A stretch of 15,176 nucleotides of DNA from Desulfuromonadales bacterium C00003068 (GTDB lineage: Bacteria > Desulfobacterota > Desulfuromonadia > Desulfuromonadales > Desulfuromonadaceae): positions 167 through 15,342 of the forward strand of contig MAXR01000094.1 of the NCBI GenBank assembly GCA_001751155.1, in the 5' to 3' direction. Each line of letters begins with the position of its first letter. Within the stretch, counting starts at the first letter, position 1. The notes below the pieces were generated by a model. It saw only the letters and a list, made by a program, of their open reading frames with translations, did not search any database and was not told the DNA's origin. Positions 1 through 6,050 of the stretch are shown piece after piece. Both the position numbers and the translations under genes were made by a program.

Positions 1-482
1 CATTCGACGATCAACAGTTGCTCGATACTGTCGGTGAATGGCTGGCACCGTGGTTGAGTGGTATCACCACCTTGGCAGCGATCCGTAAGGTGGATCTGTT
101 TGAAGCGTTACGTAGCCGCTTAAATTGGAGTCAGCAACAACAGTTGGATCAACTGGCGCCGTTACGCACGAAGGTGCCGAGTGGTTCCAATGTGAGTATT
201 GATTACACCGACTGTGATCAGCCAGTGTTAGCCGTTAAATTGCAAGAGCTGTTCGGTTTACAGCGCAGCCCAGCCATTGCTGGCGGGCGGGTTGCATTAA
301 CGGTGCACCTGTTGTCACCGGCGCGGCGGCCACTTCAGGTGACACGCGATCTAGCAAGTTTCTGGATCAATACCTATCCTGAGGTGAAAAAAGAGCTGAA
401 GGGGCGTTATCCGAAGCATCCGTGGCCCGATGATCCTTTGGTTGCCGTCGCCCAACGTGGGTTGAAAAAACGGCCGAAGTGA
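1..482 (+). CDS. hrpB: ATP-dependent helicase HrpB, C-terminal part (partial at window start)
   Basis: This is the 3' end of a gene that begins before the window; codons are in frame from base 3 and end at TGA 480-482. About 159 residues are visible. They match the conserved C-terminal HrpB domain as I know it: a LAP-L-TKVPSG segment, VLAVKLQELFGL, IAGGRVALTVHLLSPARRPL, LASFWINTYPEVKKELKGRY and the diagnostic ending PKHPWPDDP. HrpB is a DEAH-box RNA helicase-like ATPase of poorly defined role in bacteria. The helicase core motifs lie outside the window. A basic tail (GLKKRPK) ends the protein, as is usual. The first methionine-like codon inside the window (TTG at 18) is internal, not a start. 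Recognition is firm because the C-terminal block is family-specific. Confidence 0.93.
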   Translation, partial: FDDQQLLDTVGEWLAPWLSGITTLAAIRKVDLFEALRSRLNWSQQQQLDQLAPLRTKVPSGSNVSIDYTDCDQPVLAVKLQELFGLQRSPAIAGGRVALTVHLLSPARRPLQVTRDLASFWINTYPEVKKELKGRYPKHPWPDDPLVAVAQRGLKKRPK

Positions 483-521
483 TGAAGCAAGCGTGATGAA
501 CGTCATGGCGGAAAAAACATC

Positions 522-549
522 TTGGAACTTTGGCAGATTTGGTTATACA
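522..549 (+). promoter_or_regulatory. possible sigma70 promoter for ppiC
   Basis: TTGGAA (522-527) and TATACA (544-549) are separated by 16 bp in the 117-bp gap between hrpB and ppiC. This gives a leader of about 45 nt. The match is moderate and not experimentally supported. Confidence 0.4.
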
Positions 550-599
550 CTGCTGGCGTTTATCCACTCAATTGATCAACCATAAATAAGGAGTCTATG

Positions 600-881
600 A
601 TGGCTACAGCAAATGCACGGCATATCCTCGTGGCAAGTGAAGAGAAGTGTGAAGAGCTTAAATCTCAAATCGAAGCGGGGGCAACTGATTTTGAAAGTTG
701 CGCTAAAAAGTTCTCTCAATGCCCATCTGGTAAGCAAGGTGGCGATTTAGGTTCTTTTGGCCCCGGTCAAATGGTTAAAGAGTTTGATGAAGTGGTTTTT
801 AGTGGTGAAATTGGTGCGGTACTTGGCCCCGTTAAGACCCAGTTCGGTTACCACTTAATTGAGGTGACAAAGCGTTCATAG
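600..881 (+). CDS. ppiC: peptidyl-prolyl cis-trans isomerase, parvulin type (PpiC)
   Basis: A 93-residue single-domain parvulin, the same length as E. coli PpiC. It catalyses cis-trans isomerisation of peptidyl-proline bonds. With no signal peptide, it should act in the cytoplasm. The N-terminal ARHILV with the catalytic-type His, the CPSGKQGGDLGSFGPGQMV loop, FDEVVFSGEIG and the terminal TQFGYHLIEV are the parvulin signatures in the usual order, and the domain fills the whole protein. Two ATGs are adjacent (597 and 600). The AAGGAG at 588-593 is 3 nt from the first and 6 nt from the second, so I prefer 600. The gene sits alone, probably with its own promoter, and ends at a strong terminator 30 bp downstream. 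Confidence 0.95.
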   Translation: MATANARHILVASEEKCEELKSQIEAGATDFESCAKKFSQCPSGKQGGDLGSFGPGQMVKEFDEVVFSGEIGAVLGPVKTQFGYHLIEVTKRS

Positions 882-903
882 ATCGTATGAATGTTTGAAA
901 ATC

Positions 904-944
904 AAAAAAGCGGTTTAGGAGTTCAGCTCCTAAACCGCTTTTTT
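904..944. terminator. bidirectional intrinsic terminator
   Basis: A perfect 12-bp stem (910-921 with 927-938, GCGGTTTAGGAG) and a 5-nt loop are flanked by A6 (904-909) and T6 (939-944). It can therefore stop ppiC on the plus strand and the selenoprotein gene on the minus strand. Confidence 0.93.
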
Positions 945-994
945 ATTGTTCTTTCAGTTGCTTGTATTGAAGTAGATTGAGATGGAGAACGAGG

Positions 995-1243
995 TTACTT
1001 CACATGTTGTTCGACAAAAGTTCGGATTTTATCTTCCGAGAGTAATACTCCAGATAAAATATCGTCTCCTATCTTGAGTGCTGGAAACATGCGGATGCCA
1101 GCATTCCACGTTTGTTTAATATTTGTTGTTACCTCAATGGTTTCCAGGGTGATTTCTGGGTGGTCTTTTAAGACATTCTGCACCTTACTCACGGCAAGGA
1201 TACAGCGCGGTCATACGGCTGATTTATAGAATTCGATGGTCAT
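995..1243 (-). CDS. thioredoxin-fold selenoprotein with a U-P-R-C redox motif (in-frame TGA read as Sec)
   Basis: Read from ATG 1243-1241, the frame gives MTIEFYKSAV, then TGA at 1213-1211, then PRCILAV and on to TAA at 997-995: 82 residues with Sec at position 11. The TGA replaces the first Cys of a CxxC motif (U-P-R-C, Cys14) directly after a first beta strand. FPAL near residues 56-59 supplies the cis-Pro loop expected of thioredoxin/glutaredoxin folds, so the whole reading is one coherent small oxidoreductase. The ATG has a strong GGGGGAG ribosome site about 4 nt upstream. Starting after the TGA (the GTG at 1192) would lose the beta strand and active site. A SECIS-like hairpin follows the TGA. 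The gene needs SelA/SelB/SelC elsewhere in the genome. It lies downstream of the HDOD gene but is separated by a palindromic repeat. Partner and substrate are unknown. The alternative is a pseudogene, which the hairpin and intact frame argue against. Confidence 0.85.
1178..1205 (-). promoter_or_regulatory. bacterial SECIS-like hairpin for Sec insertion
   Basis: On the minus-strand mRNA, starting 5 nt after UGA, CUGUA pairs with UGCAG. A single bulged U follows, then CCUUGC pairs with GUAAGG (one G-U), leaving the loop CGUGA. A bulged U and a G-U in the apical loop are the known SelB contact features of the E. coli fdhF SECIS. Here the helix above the bulge is longer (6 bp) than in fdhF. The fold was made by hand. 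Confidence 0.75.
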
Positions 1244-1264
1244 GATCTCCCCCTTGTTACTGTT

Positions 1265-1391
1265 GATGGCGTCGTAAAAAGTCCGACCTACTGCGTTGTA
1301 GCGTTTTTTCAGGATCTTGATATACGATATGTATGCCTTCACCCCTGAAAAAAAACTACGCCTTGTATGTCGAAATTTTTACTTAGCCATC
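1265..1391. repeat. 127-bp imperfect palindromic intergenic repeat
   Basis: The outer ends are inverted copies: GATGGCGTCGTAAAAAGTCC at 1265 against the complement of the right end, GATGGCTAAGTAAAAATTTC. Both arms continue through a CGACnTAC, GTAG and TTTTTTCAGG series toward a centre near 1328 (ATATACGATATGTAT). It contains no ORF. It resembles dispersed palindromic repeats that I recall between genes of Geobacter/Pelobacter/Desulfuromonas genomes, so it is probably a MITE- or REP-like element. It fills the gap between the HDOD stop and the selenoprotein start, so that gene's promoter must lie in it or upstream. Confidence 0.75.
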
Positions 1392-1411
1392 TCATGAGTT
1401 TTGCGAGTGCA

Positions 1412-2254
1412 TTACTGTTGCTGTATGACGATTTGGCTGAACTCCTCAATAATTGGAAGCTGCTCTTCAATGGCGAAAATAGCTTTATCTACGAAAGGTT
1501 GGTGGATGAGTTCACTTGGCGCACGGTAGTTGCGTAACGCAAAGGTGTCTTTTTCGTAGAAGATGGTAGCAAGTTCAGCACTAAGTCGTATTAAATGGGC
1601 CACTTGAGAGTTCTTACCAGTATAATGTATATTCCTCAATAGCGCGATAGGTTCACTGATGTTTTTTGGTAGTTGCCAACTTTTCACCAGAAGAGCGCCA
1701 GCTTGATAGTGATCGATACGGAAAAGATCCTGTGTTTTTTTGGCTAAGGGGATGTTGTCTTCCTTGAGTAGTTTATTCATCTGTTTCGGGAATGATTGGA
1801 CCAGTGCCAGTAGGCCGATGTTGTGGAGTAGGCCAGTGGTGTAGAGGGGGGACAACACAACTTTTTGCCGTAAATTTGGTCCCATCTCTTGGGCAAGTTT
1901 AGCGGTGACAATGGCACTAAACCAATGACGATGAGGGTCAAAGTTTGGTACGGTTTTGGTGTTTAAACGATCGGTAAGAAAAAAAGCGAGCGTTAAACTG
2001 CGGGTGAGCGAGAGGCCCAATACGCGGATGACTGCTTCGCGGACATTATCAATGGGGCGGCGTTGGCCAAAAAAGGCGGAGTTGGCGACCTGAAGTAGGC
2101 GAGCTGCAATGGTTGGACTGTATTCAATGAGGTCTACCAGCAACATCAGGTTGGCTTGGTCGTCGCCAATGATCTGAAGTATCTCACCAAATTGCTCTGG
2201 TGGCGCAGGAATTTTTCTAATGTCGCGAATGCTGGTGGCGATAACAGAACTCAT
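1412..2254 (-). CDS. HDOD-domain signalling protein
   Basis: A 280-residue, single-domain HDOD protein. The domain runs from about residue 15 (IPAPPEQFGEILQII) to about 215. Visible hallmarks are SPTIAARLLQVANSAFFG (46-63), the helix with AVIRVLGLS, GLLHNIGLLAL (141-151) and the later D-H-x4-GALLVKSWQLP block (181-196). HDOD is an HD-related fold that lost the canonical metal-binding HD pair; here the HD position reads H144-N145, so phosphohydrolase activity is not expected. Members usually act as output or scaffold modules in signal transduction. No receiver, GGDEF or EAL domain is attached. The start ATG has an AGAGG ribosome site. It is transcribed divergently from the deacetylase gene. 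Its specific signal cannot be read from the sequence. Confidence 0.9.
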   Translation of the reverse strand: MSSVIATSIRDIRKIPAPPEQFGEILQIIGDDQANLMLLVDLIEYSPTIAARLLQVANSAFFGQRRPIDNVREAVIRVLGLSLTRSLTLAFFLTDRLNTKTVPNFDPHRHWFSAIVTAKLAQEMGPNLRQKVVLSPLYTTGLLHNIGLLALVQSFPKQMNKLLKEDNIPLAKKTQDLFRIDHYQAGALLVKSWQLPKNISEPIALLRNIHYTGKNSQVAHLIRLSAELATIFYEKDTFALRNYRAPSELIHQPFVDKAIFAIEEQLPIIEEFSQIVIQQQ

Positions 2255-2325
2255 AGATCCTCTATTGTGTCCCGCAGGAGAGATGCATAGCTCAACTCAT
2301 CAATACGCATGAGGCCATGTGCACA

Positions 2326-2360
2326 TTGCACGCTAATGTAAATGATTTTATCATTAGCGT
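2326..2360 (+). promoter_or_regulatory. putative promoter overlapped by a palindromic operator
   Basis: TTGCAC (2326-2331), 17 bp, then TATCAT (2349-2354) makes a good sigma70 promoter facing the deacetylase gene. The inverted repeat ACGCTAATG (2330-2338) / CATTAGCGT (2352-2360) spans its spacer and -10 box, as a repressor operator would. The leader to ATG 2552 would be about 190 nt. I see no riboswitch or further strong structure in 2361-2538. Confidence 0.5.
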
Positions 2361-2551
2361 AAAAACCATCCTAACATATGTTGGCAAAATCGTAGAGTCT
2401 TTTTGTTGATTAACCGAGTTATTGCATGTTTGCTGAACAGGTGACGGTAATGTTTCGCTATTGCGTGGGTAATAGTGTTGATGATGGTTTGTGCTCTGAA
2501 TCATTGTCAGGTAAAGTACGGATATGTTTCTTGTTTGTGGAGGATTTATCG

Positions 2552-3385
2552 ATGCGATGCAACCTCATTGTAAATGCCGATGATCTTGGATGGGCAACTG
2601 GCCGAGACCGAGGGATTTTTAAAAGTATTGAGTCTGGAATAGTCACCAGCGTTTCGTTGCTGGCTAATGGCACAACGTTTTCTGAAGCCGTGGCTGAGTT
2701 GTCTTGCCATCAGGTTGGTGTTGGGGTGCATCTTAATTTAACGGATGGTTGTGCCTTGACAGGGACGTTACGCGGCCTGACCGATAAACGGGGAAATTTT
2801 CTCGGCAAAGAATGTTCACGACAGGTGTTTGCTGCACAGTGTTTTGATCGCGATGCGGTATATCTTGAATTGGTTGCTCAAGTGGAAAAAATTATTGTTG
2901 CTGGAGTTGAGATTGACCATATTGATTCACATCAGCACATGTTTCTTTTTCCAGCTTTGACCCCATTAATGGTGAAGTTGTGCCAACAGTTTAAAATTAA
3001 AGCGGTACGCTTGCCGGTTCCACTTGAAGGTGAGGAACACGATTCAGCCTGCGCGGTGGGTGATGAAATGAAAGTATACCGTCAATTGAGCCATCAGTTT
3101 GAACAGTGCGTTCGCCGCGCTAAATTATTTAGCCCCGACGGTTTGTGGGGGATGGCCTTAGTGGATCGCTTGAGGGAATCATCCTTATTGTCATTGATCG
3201 ATGAGGTTCCCGCGGGCTGTTATGAATTGATGGTTCACCCCGGCTATAAAGATAATGGCCTCCCTTTTTGCGGTGTTGAGAGAACGTATGAACTGGATGC
3301 CCTTACCTCAATTGCTGTCCGACAACGGATTGAAGAGCGCGAGATTAAATTGACAACTTTTGGAGCAGCGCAGTGCGAATATTGA
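2552..3385 (+). CDS. YdjC/ChbG-family carbohydrate deacetylase
   Basis: A 277-residue protein of the YdjC/ChbG family, metal-dependent deacetylases that remove N-acetyl groups from amino sugars; E. coli ChbG acts on chitooligosaccharides. It opens with NLIVNADDLGWATGRDRGI (metal-ligand Asp near residue 11). It continues with GVGVHLNLTDG (His60), IDHIDSHQHMF (His127/His129) and ELMVHPGY (226-232), the family's metal and catalytic motifs in order. The open frame extends upstream to 2426. However, ATG 2552 has a near-ideal GGAGGA ribosome site 7 nt upstream and begins exactly at the family N-terminus, so I use it. The stop overlaps the next gene's start by 13 nt, indicating translational coupling with the glycosyltransferase. 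The substrate is probably that enzyme's product rather than chitin (inference). Confidence 0.9.
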   Translation: MRCNLIVNADDLGWATGRDRGIFKSIESGIVTSVSLLANGTTFSEAVAELSCHQVGVGVHLNLTDGCALTGTLRGLTDKRGNFLGKECSRQVFAAQCFDRDAVYLELVAQVEKIIVAGVEIDHIDSHQHMFLFPALTPLMVKLCQQFKIKAVRLPVPLEGEEHDSACAVGDEMKVYRQLSHQFEQCVRRAKLFSPDGLWGMALVDRLRESSLLSLIDEVPAGCYELMVHPGYKDNGLPFCGVERTYELDALTSIAVRQRIEEREIKLTTFGAAQCEY

Positions 3386-4416
3386 TCTGTTCACCGGAAC
3401 ACAATAAAGCCACGGGTAATTGGGTTACCGCAAGTCGTTACCGGCGTGGGCTTGAATCTTTTAGTCATCAAGTTAGCCTGTGTCATGTTTCCCCTAGTGG
3501 GCCATCTTTTGCAGATGAGTCTTTAGCGGCTATGGTTGATCGTATTAAGCCTGATCTGTTGGTGTTGCTCCATGCCTACCGCCTTGGCAAGTTATGGTTG
3601 CAACAGCGGCAACAGATTAACTGCCCTGTCGTTGTTATGCTCAGTGGGACCGATGTCAACGAAGGCTTGCAGCAACCTGAACAAGCTGTGGTAATTGAAG
3701 AGGTGTTGTCGCAAGCTGATGGTTTGATGGCTCACAATGCGTTGATGATTGAATCGCTGCAGTGTCAATATCCTGAAGTCGCCGCTCGTCTCCACTATCT
3801 CCCTGCGGCCATCGAATTGGGTACGGGGGATTATCCGTTACGCCAGCAGATTGATTGTACGGATGACGCCGTGTTGTTCTTGTGCCCAGCAAGTATTCGG
3901 CCCGTGAAGGGTGTGATTCATCTGATTGAATTGTTTGATAGCTTGGTGCGACAACAGCAGGAGTGGCAGCAAAAATGGCAGCTTGTTTTTTGTGGCCCTG
4001 AACTCGATGATAGTTATAGTCAACACTTTCATCGCGCAGTAAATGAACGGCCTTGGGTTCATTATCTTGGTGTGATTCCGCCCGAGTCAATGGCGGCTGT
4101 GATGAAGCAAGCAGATGTTGTCGTCAATAATTCAAAGTCCGAAGGGCTACCCAATGCACTGATTGAAGCTTCAGTATTGGGTAAACCTATTTTAGCCAGT
4201 GATATTTTGGGAAATCGTCCCATTGTTGATCAGGGTGTGAACGGATTTTTGTATCAAGATCAGCAACAGTTTTGTCAGTTTTGTACTGAGTTGATTGTTA
4301 ATCATCAACTGCGTGACACCTTGAGTCAACCCCGTGCGGATCGTTATCATATTGACTGCGAGAGTCGTGAGTTGGATCGAATTTGTCGTGAGGTGTATGA
4401 CCGTGCTTGCAGATGA
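3373..4416 (+). CDS. GT-B (GT4-like) glycosyltransferase, GLT1D1/SenB-like
   Basis: A 347-residue retaining-type glycosyltransferase. The N-terminal Rossmann half shows a glycine-asparagine loop with TGNWVTASRYRRGLE (14-28), PDLLVLLHAYR (60-70) and SGTDVNE (91-97). The C-terminal half has R-P-V-K (176-179), FCGPELD, and SEGLPNALIEASVLGKPILA (256-275) with the E-x7-E nucleotide-sugar pair (E257, E265). The GN-VTA, GTDVNE and SEG blocks recall animal GLT1D1 and the bacterial selenosugar synthase SenB (TIGR04348-type); this comparison is from memory. There is no signal peptide or membrane segment, so it is cytoplasmic. It starts at GTG 3373 with GGAG 7 nt upstream, inside the deacetylase gene. 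Acceptor unknown; a small molecule is plausible given the SenB/BshA-like relatives. Confidence 0.85.
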   Translation: MRILICSPEHNKATGNWVTASRYRRGLESFSHQVSLCHVSPSGPSFADESLAAMVDRIKPDLLVLLHAYRLGKLWLQQRQQINCPVVVMLSGTDVNEGLQQPEQAVVIEEVLSQADGLMAHNALMIESLQCQYPEVAARLHYLPAAIELGTGDYPLRQQIDCTDDAVLFLCPASIRPVKGVIHLIELFDSLVRQQQEWQQKWQLVFCGPELDDSYSQHFHRAVNERPWVHYLGVIPPESMAAVMKQADVVVNNSKSEGLPNALIEASVLGKPILASDILGNRPIVDQGVNGFLYQDQQQFCQFCTELIVNHQLRDTLSQPRADRYHIDCESRELDRICREVYDRACR

Positions 4417-4455
4417 TAATCATTAAAAGTGTATCAGTGAGTGGTGTGGATTAGG

Positions 4456-4461
4456 TATAAT
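4456..4461 (+). promoter_or_regulatory. -10 box (TATAAT) for nfeD-qmcA
   Basis: A perfect TATAAT lies in the 92-bp gap after the glycosyltransferase gene, giving a leader of about 40 nt to the GTG at 4509. The -35 region (around 4432-4438, TATCAG) is poor, so activation or weak basal activity is possible. Confidence 0.5.
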
Positions 4462-4508
4462 CATTTGCGTTGTTGAACGTACGACTTAATTGTGAAAAAG
4501 GAGATGTT

Positions 4509-4976
4509 GTGGCCGTTATCGATTGGACTCGACCTGAACTTATTTGGTTCTTAATTGGCTTGGTATTATTGTTGGCAGAATTTACAGCACCGGGTTTGGT
4601 AATTTTTTTCTTTGGTCTTGGTGCATGGTTCGTTGCCGCTACCTGTGCTTTTGTCCCTTTAGAGCTTAATGGCCAGTTGGGCTTGTTTTTACTGGTCTCT
4701 GTTCTCTCGCTATTGTTCTTTCGTAAACGCCTCCAGCAGATTTTTGGTGGTCGACGTGATGAAGTTGTTGCCGAGGATGAGGCCAGTCAATTTACTGGTC
4801 ACCATGGCCGGTTAACCGAATCTGTTCGAGATGGTCAACGCGGTCGCATAGAGATCAATGGTACTAGTTGGCAGGTTGAGTCACAGGTGCCAATTGCTGC
4901 GGGTACCTTAGTTGAAGTGGTGGGTAAGAACAGTATTACCCTTAAAGTACGTTCTATAGATAAAGGGGAATCATAA
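4509..4976 (+). CDS. NfeD-family membrane protein, short form (YbbJ-like)
   Basis: A 155-residue short NfeD protein. Three hydrophobic segments (about 10-29, 31-50 and 55-72, including the typical LLAEFTAPG and FFFGLGAWFVA) are followed by a basic stretch (RKRLQQIFGGRR). A soluble OB-fold domain occupies about 95-150, with a GRIEINGTSWQVESQ..I..GT.VEVV pattern. Such proteins pair with SPFH/stomatin proteins in membrane microdomains and quality control (E. coli YbbJ with QmcA). The open frame could start at TTG 4470. GTG 4509 is better: AAGGAG at 4498-4503 is 5 nt away, and the protein then begins just before the first membrane helix. The stop overlaps the ATG of the next gene by one base (TAATG), so the two are translationally coupled. 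Confidence 0.9.
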   Translation: MAVIDWTRPELIWFLIGLVLLLAEFTAPGLVIFFFGLGAWFVAATCAFVPLELNGQLGLFLLVSVLSLLFFRKRLQQIFGGRRDEVVAEDEASQFTGHHGRLTESVRDGQRGRIEINGTSWQVESQVPIAAGTLVEVVGKNSITLKVRSIDKGES

Positions 4977-5908
4977 TGGATTTTGGCTCAATAATTTTAA
5001 TTGGTGGTATTTTCTTTGCGTTGGCTGCATTTTCACGTTCGTTGAGAATTGTGCCTCAGCGTTCAGCGTTTATTGTTGAACGATTGGGTAAATATGCGGG
5101 AACTCTTGAGGCTGGGTTTCATATTCTTATCCCCTTTATTGATCGGGTGGCGTACAAACATTCGCTTAAAGAGTTGGCGATTGATGTCCCTTCGCAAACC
5201 TGTATTACACGCGATAACATCTCAGTAGAGGTGGATGGTATTCTTTATTTGCAGGTTGTTGATGCTAAGAAGGCTTCATACGGCATTACCAACTACCAGT
5301 TCGCTTCGATTCAATTAGCGCAAACAACCATGCGTAGTGTTATTGGTAAGATGGAGCTCGATCGTACCTTTGAAGAGCGCGACTCAATGAATGGTGCGAT
5401 TGTCAGTGCTGTGGATACCGCCTCTGATCCGTGGGGGGTGAAGGTCACCCGTTACGAGGTTAAAAATATTGTGCCGCCGCAGTCGATCAAAGAATCGATG
5501 GAGAAACAGATGAAGGCCGAGCGGGAAAAAAGAGCCGTTATTGCCGAATCTGAAGGTGAGAAACAAGCCAAGATCAATCGCGCTGAGGGTGACCGTCAGC
5601 AGATGATTGAGCGCTCTGAGGGTGAAAAACAAAAGCGGATCAATGAAGCTGAAGGTCGCGCTGAAGAGATCATCAAGGTTGCCGATGCAACGGCTGCGGG
5701 GATCCGTACCATTGCCGAATCGATCAATCATCAAGGTGGAGCTGATGCGGTGAATTTACGTATCGCGGAACAGTATATCCAACAGTTCGGCAACCTTGCT
5801 AAAGAGGGTAATACCCTGATCATTCCAAGCAACTTGACTGATATTGCAGGGGTTGTTGCCACGGCAAAAACAGCCTTAGAACAAATGAGTAGTACGAAAA
5901 GCGTTTAG
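4976..5908 (+). CDS. qmcA: SPFH/band 7 (stomatin-like) membrane protein QmcA
   Basis: A 310-residue stomatin-like protein. An N-terminal membrane anchor (about 3-22) precedes the SPFH domain (about 26-180) with VPQRSAFIVERLGKYAGTLEAGFHILIPFID, CITRDNISVEVDGILYLQV, TTMRSVIGKMELD and DPWGVKVTRYEVKNI. A charged helical region (about 175-240) with repeated AESEGEKQAKINRAEGD / RSEGEKQKRINEAEG units forms the coiled coil that drives oligomerisation. The C-terminus is a conserved small-residue segment (LIIPSNLTDIAGVVATAKTAL). The family assembles ring-like scaffolds in the inner membrane and associates with FtsH-type proteases. GGGGA precedes the ATG by 7 nt. It forms an operon with the NfeD gene and is closed by an intrinsic terminator. 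Confidence 0.94.
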   Translation: MDFGSIILIGGIFFALAAFSRSLRIVPQRSAFIVERLGKYAGTLEAGFHILIPFIDRVAYKHSLKELAIDVPSQTCITRDNISVEVDGILYLQVVDAKKASYGITNYQFASIQLAQTTMRSVIGKMELDRTFEERDSMNGAIVSAVDTASDPWGVKVTRYEVKNIVPPQSIKESMEKQMKAEREKRAVIAESEGEKQAKINRAEGDRQQMIERSEGEKQKRINEAEGRAEEIIKVADATAAGIRTIAESINHQGGADAVNLRIAEQYIQQFGNLAKEGNTLIIPSNLTDIAGVVATAKTALEQMSSTKSV

Positions 5909-5951
5909 TTTGATTCTGTTTTAGTAACGTGAAAAAAAATATGTAACGTCG

Positions 5952-5989
5952 ATGGCGTGTATCTTTTGTAAGGTACGCGCCATTTTTTT
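5952..5989 (+). terminator. intrinsic terminator of nfeD-qmcA
   Basis: A 12-bp stem (ATGGCGTGTATC 5952-5963 with GGTACGCGCCAT 5972-5983, two G-U pairs) with an 8-nt loop is followed by T7 ending at 5989. It lies 43 nt after the qmcA stop. Confidence 0.9.
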
Positions 5990-5990
5990 G

Positions 5991-6019
5991 TGGACATAGC
6001 CGCCTCCATTTAGTAAGTA
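5991..6019 (+). promoter_or_regulatory. possible promoter of the TetR operon
   Basis: TGGACA (5991-5996), 17 bp, then TAAGTA (6014-6019) would place the start near 6026, inside the right arm of the palindrome. The -10 box lies in the palindrome, which suits autorepression. The -10 match is mediocre. Confidence 0.4.
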
Positions 6020-6050
6020 TGCATTTACTTACTAAATGGAGGCGGCTATG
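5995..6050. repeat. 25-bp-arm perfect inverted repeat containing the tetR ribosome site and start codon
   Basis: The arms 5995-6019 and 6026-6050 are exact reverse complements around a 6-nt centre (TGCATT). The inner part, TTAGTAAGTA..TACTTACTAA, looks like a typical TetR-family operator. The outer part holds GGAGG (6038-6042) and ATG (6048-6050) of tetR on one side and their mirror image on the other. It is likely an autoregulatory operator. On read-through RNA it would also be a very stable hairpin hiding the start site. Confidence 0.85.

Noticed and set aside
995..1192. A 65-residue protein starting at the GTG at 1192
   Set aside because: It has no ribosome site and lacks the first beta strand and active site; the frame continues upstream through a TGA that has selenocysteine hallmarks.
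2426..2551. An N-terminal extension of the deacetylase
   Set aside because: No ribosome site precedes 2426. The extra residues precede a clean family N-terminus that has its own GGAGGA site.
5535..5665. A possible direct repeat in qmcA DNA
   Set aside because: It reflects the repeated EGEKQ-type coiled-coil units of the SPFH family, not an inserted element.
5384..5734. A 116-residue minus-strand ORF inside qmcA
   Set aside because: It is an opposite-strand shadow of the repetitive coiled-coil coding region, with no ribosome site or family resemblance.
5905..5997. Tiny minus-strand ORF (30 codons) starting at the mirrored ATG of the tetR palindrome
   Set aside because: Its ribosome site and start exist only because the palindrome mirrors the tetR start, and it runs through the qmcA terminator with no recognisable protein features.
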